Source of the DNA: CAWFSE01 sp963697565
Lineage (GTDB): Bacteria; Actinomycetota; Actinomycetes; CAVWCF01
DNA: 64,000 nt
Direction: 5' to 3'
Assembly: GCA_963697565.1 (NCBI GenBank)
Contig: CAVOOM010000006.1
Location: forward strand, 124,001-188,000
The number at the start of each line of letters is the position of its first letter. Position 1 is the stretch's first letter. The notes beneath the pieces were generated by a model. That model did not search any database. It was not told the origin of the DNA and worked only from the letters and a program-made list of their open reading frames with translations. The translations under genes and the position numbers were made by a program. Of this stretch, positions 56,987-64,000 are shown piece after piece.

Positions 56987-58063
56987 ATGCGACAACTACT
57001 GCGCGCCGCCGGGACTCTGGTTGCGGCCGCCGCTCTGTGCGCCGGGTTGGCCGGGGTGCCGGCGCAGGCCGTCGTCGACCCGGGCCAGACGCTTGCCTCC
57101 CTCGCCAATTCCGAGCGCGCCGCGCGCGGCATCCCCGCTCTGACGTGGCGTGCCGACCTCGCCGAGACGGCTGCCCAGTGGGCCTCGCGCATGGCGGCCA
57201 CCGGCACGCTGGCGCACAACCCCTCCCTGGGGACGCAGATCGTGGCGTGGTCAGGCCTCGCCGAGAACGTCGGCTACGCCGGCGACGTCAACGCCCTCCA
57301 CAACGCTTGGATGGCGTCCGCGGGGCACCGCGCCAATCTGCTCAACACGTCGTACTCCGAGATCGGAGTCGGCGTCGCGGTGGCCAACGGGCGGGTCTGG
57401 GGCGTGGAGGTCTTCCGCCGCCCGATCGCCGCCCAACGGCCTGCGGACCGCAACTTCGTCGGGTCGGTGTACATCGACTTCCTCGGCCGTCAGGTCGATC
57501 CTCCCTCCCTCGACCGCTGGGGGGCGCTGCTCGCCGCAGGTCAGGCCACCCGCCAATCGAACGCCCTCGCCTTGGCGGCGAGCCCGGAGTGGGTCGGCAA
57601 GGTCGTGGACCGTCTCTATCAGGACACGCTCGGCCGGGGACCCGACCCCTCCGGACGCGCTCACTGGGTGGCGACGATCGGCGCGGGAATGTCCGTGGCC
57701 GATGTGGCAGCGGCCTTCTACGCAAGCGACGAGTACTTCGCCGGCTTCGGGCGAGGGGACCTGGGCACCTGGGTGGAGGACCTCTACCTCAAGATCCTCG
57801 GCCGTTCGTCGGACCCCGCCGGCAAGGCCGGCTGGACGACCGCAGCAGCCGTGAGTGGTCGGGTGTCCGTGGCCCGCCCGTTCTTCCAGTCGTTCGAGTC
57901 TCGCATCCACCGTGTTGACGGTCTCTACGTCCAACTGCTCGACCGTCACGCTGATCCGACCGGCCTGGGCTACTGGCCCTCGGTCATCGTCCAGTCGGGC
58001 GACCTGGCCCTGGCCTCGTTCCTGGCCGGCAGCGAGGAGTACTACGCAGGGGCCCAGCGCTAG
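56987..58063 (+). CDS. Secreted CAP-domain protein with DUF4214 repeats
   Basis: A 358-residue exported protein. A signal peptide (GTLVAAAALCAGLAGVPAQA) is followed by a CAP/SCP domain with SLANSERAARGIPALTWRAD, TLAHNPSLG and AENVGYAG, then SAGHRANLLNTSYSEIGVGV, which holds the active-site-like His and Glu. The second half is made of DUF4214-type repeats: VGSVYIDFLGRQVDPPSLDR, VDRLYQDTLGRGPDPSGRAH, VEDLYLKILGRSSDPAGKAG and VDGLYVQLLDRHADPTGLGY, four in all. DUF4214 is often found in surface-layer-associated exoproteins. ATG 56987 is the start. A second CAP gene follows 97 bases downstream. The frame is intact. Confidence 0.87.
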   Translation: MRQLLRAAGTLVAAAALCAGLAGVPAQAVVDPGQTLASLANSERAARGIPALTWRADLAETAAQWASRMAATGTLAHNPSLGTQIVAWSGLAENVGYAGDVNALHNAWMASAGHRANLLNTSYSEIGVGVAVANGRVWGVEVFRRPIAAQRPADRNFVGSVYIDFLGRQVDPPSLDRWGALLAAGQATRQSNALALAASPEWVGKVVDRLYQDTLGRGPDPSGRAHWVATIGAGMSVADVAAAFYASDEYFAGFGRGDLGTWVEDLYLKILGRSSDPAGKAGWTTAAAVSGRVSVARPFFQSFESRIHRVDGLYVQLLDRHADPTGLGYWPSVIVQSGDLALASFLAGSEEYYAGAQR

Positions 58064-58160
58064 CGAGGTGTCCAGCATTCAGCCGCCGGGAACCGGACTG
58101 CCTAGGCGGTTCACCCGTTTGGCGCAACGGTGATCTTGGGGGGCGACCGATGCCCCCACT

Positions 58161-59048
58161 ATGAGCGTTCGAAAGGTTCTCGCGGCCACGGCCGCCACCC
58201 TGGTGGCGGCCGCCGGACTGGTCGTCCTGGCACCGGCCTCGCCAGCCTCCGCCGACGGCGGCCCGTTCTACAGCCTGATCAACTCGGCGCGCGCGTCGGC
58301 GGGCCTGCCGGGGCTCGCCCCCGCGGGCGACCTGGCCTCGATCGCGCAGGCCTGGTCGCAGAACATGGCTGCGCAGCAGAAGCTCTACCACAACCCCTCG
58401 CTGGGATCGCAGGTCACGAACTTCACCTGGGCGGCCGAGAACGTCGGCTACGGGCCGACCGAGCAGGCCGTCCACGACGCCTTCATGAACTCGTCCGGCC
58501 ACCGGGCCAACATCCTGTCCAGTCGCCCCAACCAGGTCGGCGTCGGCATCGCCACCAGCGCCGACGGCCGGGTCTGGGTGACCGAGGTCTTCCGCCAGAC
58601 CGCGGGCGCGCCGGCCGCCCAGCCTGCCCCCAAGCCGGCCGCGGCCCCGAAGCCGGCCGCGGCTCCGAAGCCGGCCGCGGCCCCGGCGCCGGCTCCCGCG
58701 CCCAAGCCGGCCGCCAAGCCCAAGGCCGCCGCCCAGAAGCCGGCCGCGGCGCCAGCTCCCGCACCGGCCCCGCCGCCGCCGCCCCCGCCGCCGCCTCCGC
58801 CCCCGCCGCCGCCGCCGACCGTCGCCGAGATCGAGCGCGGGCAGGAGCAGATCGCCCAGCAGCTGGCCTCGCGAGAGCGCGGTGCGGCCCCCGATCGGCT
58901 CGACAAGGCCGGGGATCGGCTCGACACCGTTCCGGTCGCCGCCAACACCCCGAGCACCCCGCCGCCCCTCAACGGCAACCTCGCGGTCGCCGCCCTGGCC
59001 GGAGTCGTGGCCGTCGGCCTCGGCCTTCGGTTGCGGATGATCGCCTGA
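58161..59048 (+). CDS. Secreted CAP-domain protein with Ala/Pro/Lys and polyproline linker and C-terminal helix
   Basis: A 295-residue protein. The signal peptide is AATAATLVAAAGLVVLAPAS with PASADG. The CAP domain has YSLINSARASAGLPGLAPAG, LYHNPSLGSQVTNFTWAAEN and SSGHRANILSSRPNQVGVGI. From about residue 150 there is a repeat of PKPAAA units, then an unbroken run of about 18 prolines near residue 210, and a charged helix (EIERGQEQIAQQLASRERG). A final hydrophobic helix (NLAVAALAGVVAVGLGLRLR) ends the protein in RMIA. The linker probably spans the cell wall with the C-terminus in or near the membrane. The frame is intact, although the repeat could hide length errors. Confidence 0.87.
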   Translation: MSVRKVLAATAATLVAAAGLVVLAPASPASADGGPFYSLINSARASAGLPGLAPAGDLASIAQAWSQNMAAQQKLYHNPSLGSQVTNFTWAAENVGYGPTEQAVHDAFMNSSGHRANILSSRPNQVGVGIATSADGRVWVTEVFRQTAGAPAAQPAPKPAAAPKPAAAPKPAAAPAPAPAPKPAAKPKAAAQKPAAAPAPAPAPPPPPPPPPPPPPPPPTVAEIERGQEQIAQQLASRERGAAPDRLDKAGDRLDTVPVAANTPSTPPPLNGNLAVAALAGVVAVGLGLRLRMIA

Positions 59049-59088
59049 CCGGCTCGCCCGATTCGCCCCCCTGGGCCACCCTGGGGGC

Positions 59089-59970
59089 GTGACCCCCCGA
59101 CCAGCCCCGGCAGCAGCGCTGCTGGGGCTGGCGGCCGTCTGCGCGCTCGGCGCATCGGCTGCGCGAGCGGCCACCGCGGGCTCGGAGCCGCGGACCGCGC
59201 CGCGGCTGGCCGGCCCGATGCAGCAGTACCGCGAGGACGAGGTCAACGGCGTGCTCCAGGTCGCCCTCACCAACAGCGGGCCGTCGCCCGTCGTGATCGA
59301 ACGGGTCGAGCTGGACTGGCCGGGCTTCGCCGAGCCTCCCGCCGCCGATCCCGCGTACCGGCTCGACCCGGGGCTCACCGCCGACCTGCCGCGTGTCCTT
59401 GGCGGCCGCGGACTGCTCGGCCTCCGACGACCCGCAGGAGCGGGGCCCGACGACCCTGCCGTCGCCCGCGTGCGAGGTCGCCGGAGGCGAGGTGATCGGG
59501 TGCCGCTGCCGGCGTCGGCCGCCCTGGAGCGCATCTTCACCACCGACTGCCGCCGCCAGCACACCGCGGCCCAGGTGGGCCTGGCGTTCGGCCCGGAGTG
59601 GGTGCGCACCGGCGCAGGGCTCCGACTCGGTGCTCACGGGCAGCCTGGACGTTACCCGCCGCGACGCGGTCGGCGAGGTCGGCGTGGTCTCCGTCGACGG
59701 CAGCGTGCTGCTCTGCGCTTGCCCTCGCCGGCGCGCCCAGGCCCCGGCGGCGCCCGCTGCCCGACGGCGCAGGCCGCCGCGCGGCTCCCGGTCGAGGTGC
59801 GCTCGACCTTGCGCTGCGACGGCCACTCGCTGGGCGAGAGCAAGAAGACGTACGTCTTCGACGTGGTGGTCGACATCGGCGACGGGGAGGACCGGCCCTA
59901 CGCACTCACCCCCGACGCGGCCGCCCGCGCCCTGATGCAGACGCTCATCAAGGACGCCTGCGGGCTGTAG
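59089..59970 (+). CDS. Exported protein of unknown function (multiple frameshifts)
   Basis: About 294 residues, GTG 59089. An N-terminal signal-like helix (PAAALLGLAAVCALGASAAR) is followed by APRLAGPMQQYREDEVNGVL and ALTNSGPSPVVIERVELDWP, suggesting a beta-rich extracellular domain. Further recoverable parts are SLAAADCSASDDPQERGPTT, SAALERIFTTDCRRQHTAAQ and the ending ESKKTYVFDVVVDIGDG with AARALMQTLIKDACGL. At least four one-base shifts separate these pieces. Several Cys residues could form disulfides. No family is recognised. It lies in a run of same-strand envelope genes. Confidence 0.55.
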   Translation: MTPRPAPAAALLGLAAVCALGASAARAATAGSEPRTAPRLAGPMQQYREDEVNGVLQVALTNSGPSPVVIERVELDWPGFAEPPAADPAYRLDPGLTADLPRVLGGRGLLGLRRPAGAGPDDPAVARVRGRRRRGDRVPLPASAALERIFTTDCRRQHTAAQVGLAFGPEWVRTGAGLRLGAHGQPGRYPPRRGRRGRRGLRRRQRAALRLPSPARPGPGGARCPTAQAAARLPVEVRSTLRCDGHSLGESKKTYVFDVVVDIGDGEDRPYALTPDAAARALMQTLIKDACGL

Positions 59971-60015
59971 CGCGGGATCACCCCGCAGCGGCTGGAGCGG
60001 TGGGAAGGTGGCGGT

Positions 60016-61440
60016 GTGCCCAGGCTGCAGGTCTTCGCGGCGGTCCCGGCGCGGCGCGCGGCCGAGGCGACGCCCCCCGACCGCGACCGGGTCGTCGACG
60101 CCGCGCGGGCGGTGGCGCTGCTCGTCGTCGTCGCCGGGCACGGGGTGATGGCGGTCGTCGCGTGGCCCGAGGGCATCCCCCGGCTGGGCAACCTGCTCGC
60201 GGCGTTCCCGTGGACCCAGGCGCTGACCTGGCTGCTGCAGATCATGCCGCTGTTCTTCTTCGCCGGCGGTGCGGCCAACGCGCTGTCCTGGGACCGCGCC
60301 GCGGCCCGCGGCGAGTCGTACGCGGGGTGGCTGTGGGCGCGCGCGGCGCGGCTGCTGCGGCCCACCTGGGTCTACCTGATCGTCATGTGCTCGATCGCCG
60401 CCGTCGTGACCGTGCTCGCGCCGACCGAGGTCGCGCGCCCGCTCATGGTGCTCACCACGCAGCTGCTGTGGTTCCTCGGCGCGTACCTGCTGGTGACGGC
60501 GCTGACCCCGCTGATGCGGGCCGTGTCACCTCCGCGCGCAGCGGCGTACGCACTCGGGCTGCTGCTCGCGTGCGCGGCCGTGGACGCCGCGCGGTTCGCG
60601 CTGGGGTGGCCGGACGCGATCGGGCTGGCCAACTTCGTGCTCGTCTGGGCGCTGCCGGCCTACCTGGGCTCGCTTCGGTCGCACGGCATCCTCGCCCGCT
60701 ACCCCGCCTCAGCCCTGGTCGTCGCCACCGTTGTCGCGGTGGCGCTCAACGCGGTGCTGATCCGCCAGGGCCCGTACCCCATCTCGATGGTCGGCATGCC
60801 CGGCGAGCCGGTGTCCAACATGGCGCCGCCCACCGTGGTGCTCGCGCTGCACGCGGTCGTGCTGGCCTGCCTGCTCACCCTCGCCGACCGCCCGCTGACC
60901 CGGCTGCTCCAGCGGCCCGCCGTGTGGCGGCCGATGGTGGCGGTGAACCTGGCCGCGATGACGCTCTACCTGTGGCACCTGCCCGTGCTGATCGGACTCA
61001 CGACGCTGGTGCACGCCCTCGGCCTGGAGCGGCCCACCGCGCTCGACTCCTTCGGCTTCCCGGTGCCGGATGGCTGGGGGTACGGCTGGGGCAGCGTGCC
61101 GTTCTGGGCGGCGTACGCCCTCGGCGTCTGGGCGGTCGTCCGGCTGATGTGGCCGTTCGAGCACCTGCCGCTGCCGTGGTGGGACGCGCCGCCGCGACTG
61201 CCGGCGCCATCCGCCCGCGCGGCCGCCGTCGCCGCCGGCGTGGGCACCGCGGGCGTTGGGCGTGGCCACCCTGATGCTCGCCGCCACCGGCCTGGCCGGG
61301 TTCCCCGGTCGCGGTCGGTGCGGTACGCCGGGCTGCCGCTCAACGCGGCGGCGGCTGTCGCCGTGCTGCTGGTCTCAGGTGCCTTGCTGCGCTGGGCCGG
61401 CGCGCCCCGGACCCGAGTGCCGGGTCCGCCCTCGGGCTGA
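60016..61440 (+). CDS. Acyltransferase 3 family membrane protein (compensated frameshift)
   Basis: About 474 residues with ten or so helices. The opening DRDRVVDAARAVALLVVVAG carries the conserved R-x-x-x-x-D-x-x-R-A core and the first-helix His of family 3 acyltransferases, here in AGHGVMAVVAWP. PLFFFAGGAANALSWDRAAA is the F-F-x-x-G helix. NLAAMTLYLWHLPVLIG is near the C-terminus. Such proteins O-acylate surface sugars or lipids using cytoplasmic acyl-CoA. Near 61250 the frame slips and recovers near 61312; the corrected text there reads LGVATLMLAATGLAGFP, a helix. GTG 60016 follows GGGAAGG. The acceptor is unknown. Confidence 0.83.
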   Translation: MPRLQVFAAVPARRAAEATPPDRDRVVDAARAVALLVVVAGHGVMAVVAWPEGIPRLGNLLAAFPWTQALTWLLQIMPLFFFAGGAANALSWDRAAARGESYAGWLWARAARLLRPTWVYLIVMCSIAAVVTVLAPTEVARPLMVLTTQLLWFLGAYLLVTALTPLMRAVSPPRAAAYALGLLLACAAVDAARFALGWPDAIGLANFVLVWALPAYLGSLRSHGILARYPASALVVATVVAVALNAVLIRQGPYPISMVGMPGEPVSNMAPPTVVLALHAVVLACLLTLADRPLTRLLQRPAVWRPMVAVNLAAMTLYLWHLPVLIGLTTLVHALGLERPTALDSFGFPVPDGWGYGWGSVPFWAAYALGVWAVVRLMWPFEHLPLPWWDAPPRLPAPSARAAAVAAGVGTAGVGRGHPDARRHRPGRVPRSRSVRYAGLPLNAAAAVAVLLVSGALLRWAGAPRTRVPGPPSG

Positions 61441-61509
61441 AGCCGCGCCGCCGCAGGTAGGTTGGCCGCGCTGCGGCGACCCGCGCCGCCCCGCGCGAAA
61501 TGACCCCAG

Positions 61510-61896
61510 ATGATCTCGCTCGCCGACTCCGCCTCGACCGGGACCTCGTTCTACGCCTTCGGGCTGATCGCCCTCGGCTACCTGCTCTACTGCTTCCCGC
61601 TGGCCCTGGTCTTCAAGAAGGCCGGGCAGACGCCGTGGACGGCGTTCATCCCGATCGTCAACATCTTCGTGCTCTGCAAGACGGCCGGACGGCCCGGCTG
61701 GTGGGTCGTCCTCTACTTCATCCCGATCGTGGGGTTCATCGTCTCGATCGTCGTGTACTTCGACCTGGCCCAGGCCTTCGGCCACGGCGCCGGCTTCACC
61801 ATCGGCCTCGTCCTGCTCCCCTGGGTCTTCCTCTTCATCCTGGCTATGGGCAAGGACCGCTACCGGCCGTCAGCCGGGCAGCCCCGCGCCGCCTAG
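61510..61896 (+). CDS. DUF5684 membrane protein
   Basis: A 128-residue protein with three to four helices. FKKAGQTPWTAFIPIVNIFV is the DUF5684 signature, followed by LCKTAGRPGWWVVLYFIPIV and FDLAQAFGHGAGFTIGLVLL, then PWVFLFILAMGKDRYRP. The family is common in actinobacteria and bacteroidetes, is sometimes mislabelled signal peptidase, and has no known function. ATG 61510 is the likely start. No ribosome site is evident. It is convergent with the following gene, 10 bases apart. The frame is intact. Confidence 0.75.
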   Translation: MISLADSASTGTSFYAFGLIALGYLLYCFPLALVFKKAGQTPWTAFIPIVNIFVLCKTAGRPGWWVVLYFIPIVGFIVSIVVYFDLAQAFGHGAGFTIGLVLLPWVFLFILAMGKDRYRPSAGQPRAA

Positions 61897-61906
61897 CCGG
61901 ACTCGC

Positions 61907-63065
61907 CTACAGCCAGGGGTGCGGGTGGTCCGGCAGGCGGCCCTGGAAGGACAAGATCTTCGGGTTCTGGATGACCCCGTCTCGGATCTCCACGGCCAGC
62001 CGGATCGTCGGGTCGGAGTCCCACGCGTCGGGGCCGTCCAGCACGGTGCGCAGGTACGGGATCAGCGCCTCGCTGATGCCCCACGTCGCGGAGTTCCACA
62101 GGTAGGCGGGGCTGTGGTCCACGCCGTAGTAGTGGACGCCGTCGCCGACGGCCAGCATCGGCTCATCGAAGGTCGTCGGGCGGGCGCACTCAAAGCCCAT
62201 GCCGGCATCGCAGGAGACATCGACCAGCAGGCTGCCGGGGGCGAACGCCGCGAGCTCATCGTCGGTCACGAACATGAACGGCCGGTCGGTGTCCTGCAGC
62301 ACGCAGTTGACGACGATGTCGTGCGCGGCCAGGAACTCCGCGGTCGGCGCAGGGCCGGTGCTCTTCAGCACGACGGTGCGGCTGGGGTCGCCTGGCACGC
62401 GGTCGAGGTGGCCGAGCACCACCGACGGGATCGGCGAGGCCACGGCCGTCACATCCCGCATAGTCAGCACGACGATGTCGTGGACGCCGAGCGCCTGCAG
62501 GGCGGTGATCGCGCCCGCGCGCCGTGTTGCCGAAGCCGATGACCACCGCCTTCAGCTGGCGGCCGTAGTGCCCGGTCGACCCGACGAGGGTGAGGGCGTG
62601 CAGCACCGAGGAGTAGCCGGCCAGCTCGTTGTTCATGTGGAAGACGTGCACCACGAAGTCGCCACCCGGCGTCCAGTGGTTCATCGCCTCCCAGGCGATC
62701 AAGGTCAGCCGCTTGTCGATCGCGACCTGGGTGAGGTCGGAGTCCTGCACGCAGTGCGGCCAGCCCCACAGCACCTGCCCGTCGCGGAGGCTGTGCAGGT
62801 CGGCCAGGGTCGGCTTGGGCAGCAGCACCACGTCGGCGGCGGCGATGATCTCCGCGCGGGTGCGCATGCCCGCGACCAGTGGCGCGAGGTGCTCGTCGAA
62901 CACCCCGTAGCGGTCTCCGTACCCGTGCTCAAGGTAGATCCGGGCGCGCAGGTCGGCGTCGATCCGGTCGACATGGCGCGGATGGATCGGCAGCCGGTGC
63001 TCGTTCTCCTTGCTCGACGTACCCAGCACTCCGAGGCTGAGCGGCTTGGCAGGCGGCTGGTTCAT
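61907..63065 (-). CDS. N5-(carboxyethyl)ornithine synthase-like dehydrogenase (frameshifted)
   Basis: About 386 residues, related to alanine dehydrogenase/transhydrogenase. GVLGTSSKENEHRLPIHPRH is the pyruvate-side start. YLEHGYGDRYGVFDEHL and VLLPKPTLADLHSLRDG follow, with VLWGWPHCVQDSDLTQVAID and LIAWEAMNHW. The Rossmann loop is AVVIGFGNTARG. After a one-base shift near 62525 come IVVNCVLQDTDRPFMFVTDD, LLVDVSCDAGMGFECARPTT and VGDGVHYYGVDHSPAYLWNS. These words match the Lactococcus enzyme that joins pyruvate reductively to ornithine. The actual amino acid partner here is unknown. The start ATG 63065 follows GAGGTGAGGGA. Confidence 0.78.
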
Positions 63066-63240
63066 GGGCGCTCCCTCACCTCGGTTGAGCCGACTGTACG
63101 ACCCCAACCCCTGCGGGGTGGCCGTGACTCGATCGGGTGGTTCAGCCGGCGCGACCGATCGGGCCATTGCGCAAACCCCTGCCCACGCGCCACGCTCGCC
63201 TCGGGGCAGCAATCCGCTGTGCTCACCGAGAGGAGACAGC

Positions 63241-63591
63241 ATGAACATCCGCACACTCGGCGCCGCTGGCGCTGCCGGGATCTTCGTCCTTGCGGGAGTG
63301 GGCCTCGCCGGACCGGCCTCCGCCGCACCGAAGGCCTGCGTCCCAGATGGCGTCTACATCCAGTGCGAGCCCACCGGGGCCCCCTCGCTCAACGGCAACG
63401 GCAACGGCAAGGCCGTCGGCCGCCCGGCCGCGGGCTCGGTCGGCAACGCCGACAGCAAGAGCCCGAAGGGGCAGCAACCCGATGGCTCGGACGCCAACAA
63501 AGGCTACGAGTGCGACGACAACAGCGGAATCGCCAAGGGCAACCCCGCTCACACCGGGTGCGTAGGGGAGGGCGGCGGCGAGGAGACCTGA
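63241..63591 (+). CDS. Small secreted protein with NPAHTGC motif
   Basis: A 116-residue exported protein, ATG 63241 after GAGAGGAGACAGC. The signal peptide AAGAAGIFVLAGVGLAGPAS ends A-S-A. The mature chain starts APKACVPDGVYIQCEPTG, has a Gly/Asn-rich linker (GNGNGKAVGRPAAGS), and ends with NKGYECDDNSGIAKGNPAHT followed by GC. Four cysteines could form two disulfides. The final G-Y-x-C-D-x-N-x-G-I-x-x-x-N-P-A-H-T-x-C word recurs at the C-terminus of many actinobacterial secreted proteins that I recall, without known function. It ends near a strong terminator. Confidence 0.75.
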   Translation: MNIRTLGAAGAAGIFVLAGVGLAGPASAAPKACVPDGVYIQCEPTGAPSLNGNGNGKAVGRPAAGSVGNADSKSPKGQQPDGSDANKGYECDDNSGIAKGNPAHTGCVGEGGGEET

Positions 63592-63610
63592 GCACCCGAA
63601 TCCGATGAAG

Positions 63611-63643
63611 ACAGGCCCGGATCCCTGGGGGATCCGGGCCTGT
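63611..63643 (+). terminator. Strong hairpin terminator after the small secreted protein gene
   Basis: Perfect 15-base stem ACAGGCCCGGATCCC / GGGATCCGGGCCTGT around the loop TGG, 20 bases after the stop codon. It also lies 19 bases beyond the 3' end of the convergent tRNA-Leu. Confidence 0.85.
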
Positions 63644-63661
63644 CCCGTTGCCGCTGGCTGG

Positions 63662-63745
63662 TGCGCGAGGGGGGAGTTGAACCCCCACACCCTTTCGGGC
63701 ACTGGAACCTGAATCCAGCGCGTCTGCCTATTCCGCCACTCGCGC
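63662..63745 (-). tRNA. tRNA-Leu (anticodon CAG)
   Basis: On the minus strand the acceptor GCGCGAG (63745-63739) pairs with CTCGCGC. The anticodon stem CTGGA/TCCAG encloses loop TTCAGGT, giving anticodon CAG (reads CUG, the dominant leucine codon in high-GC genomes). A class II variable arm (TGCCCGAAAGGGTG) and a T arm GGGGG-TTCAACT-CCCCC are present. CCA is not encoded. A tRNA-Leu near fhaA is a common actinobacterial arrangement. Confidence 0.95.
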
Positions 63746-63938
63746 GCGCGACGCGAGATTATCAGGTGGCACGGGTCATCACCCAGCCGACCGCCGCTCC
63801 CTCGCGCCCCTTCGGCCGCCCTTCGGCTCACGCTTGGCTGGCCCGGCCGCCCGCGCGCCGCCGGGCCTTCGGACGCCCGCTGGCTAGGATCGAACGACCA
63901 GTGTCCCAGTCGGATCCAAGCCAGAGGAGGCGCCTGCA

Positions 63939-64000
63939 GTGGGCGTGTTCGACCGGTTCGAGCGGCGCCTCGAGGGCCTGGTGAACAAGCCGTTCGCCAA
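63939..64000 (+). CDS. fhaA: FhaA, FHA-domain protein, N-terminal fragment
   Basis: The first 20 codons of a gene leaving the window. GTG 63939 follows CAGAGGAGG. The peptide VGVFDRFERRLEGLVNKPFA matches the start of the DUF3662 domain of actinobacterial FhaA, a peptidoglycan-synthesis and cell-division regulator bound by phosphorylated MviN. In related genomes it heads a cluster with fhaB, a PP2C phosphatase, rodA, pbpA and pknA/pknB; this would be expected just to the right. The FHA domain is not in the window. Confidence 0.85.
   Translation, partial: MGVFDRFERRLEGLVNKPFA

Noticed and set aside
58620..58825. A minus-strand glycine-rich open frame opposite the polyproline tract
   Set aside because: It is the antisense of proline and alanine codons in the CAP protein; there is no ribosome site and no similarity to known glycine-rich proteins.

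Overview
The window is very GC-rich DNA from an actinobacterium (Actinomycetota). The evidence is a bacterial proteasome activator (Bpa), the start of fhaA, DUF4446, DUF5926 and DUF5684 proteins, frequent GTG starts, a complete kdp set, and many starts preceded by a TAnnnT hexamer about 7 bases upstream, the leaderless-promoter arrangement common in this phylum. No insertion sequence, phage gene or CRISPR array was seen. Genes are dense, and no stretch longer than about 250 bases lacks a gene, RNA or named element.

The most important caveat is sequence quality. About 22 of some 62 protein genes, including housekeeping enzymes such as pheA, kdpA and kdpB, are broken by single-base frameshifts inside otherwise well-conserved proteins. 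This looks like uncorrected indel error rather than gene decay. I therefore give one span per reconstructed gene and state where the frame changes.

Layout. 1-6.7 kb: a DUF2804 fragment, methylglyoxal synthase, polyphosphate kinase 2, a MacB-type ABC ATPase/permease pair, a DoxX-like membrane protein and a class II aldolase. 6.8-14.5 kb, minus strand: the high-affinity potassium system kdpF-A-B-C with its sensor KdpD and regulator KdpE, joined by 1-4 base overlaps. 14.6-17.6 kb: an ABC-2 exporter pair and tRNA-Ser(UGA). 17.6-24.2 kb: RsgA, a small gamma-glutamyltransferase, a TrkA-type potassium channel, an APC transporter, a tandem Usp protein and a MobA-like nucleotidyltransferase.

24.2-32.4 kb, minus strand: an acyl-CoA catabolic operon. 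In transcription order it is carboxyltransferase, biotin carboxylase/BCCP, AtuA-like DUF1446 protein, TetR repressor, acyl-CoA dehydrogenase and enoyl-CoA hydratase. A palindrome sits on its -10 element. Together these genes suit breakdown of methyl-branched or isoprenoid-like acyl-CoAs. 32.4-39.5 kb: quinone oxidoreductase, a large LuxR (LAL-type) regulator, a four-helix membrane protein overlapping an Orn/Lys/Arg-decarboxylase-fold enzyme, and a tandem GNAT protein.

39.6-51.7 kb: Bpa, a SET-domain protein, a Cof-type HAD phosphatase, serS, a GGDEF-EAL protein, pheA, DUF4446, larB-larC-GDT1, DUF5926, an RsbW-like kinase and a GDPD phosphodiesterase. From memory, several of these have counterparts in the Rv3780-Rv3843 part of the M. 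tuberculosis chromosome. 51.7-64 kb: a GlcD-type FAD oxidase, a secreted fasciclin protein, an RmlC-like epimerase, an Fpg/Nei glycosylase, an acetyl-CoA hydrolase/transferase, two secreted CAP-domain proteins, other envelope proteins, a carboxyethylornithine synthase-like dehydrogenase, tRNA-Leu(CAG) and the first 20 codons of fhaA.
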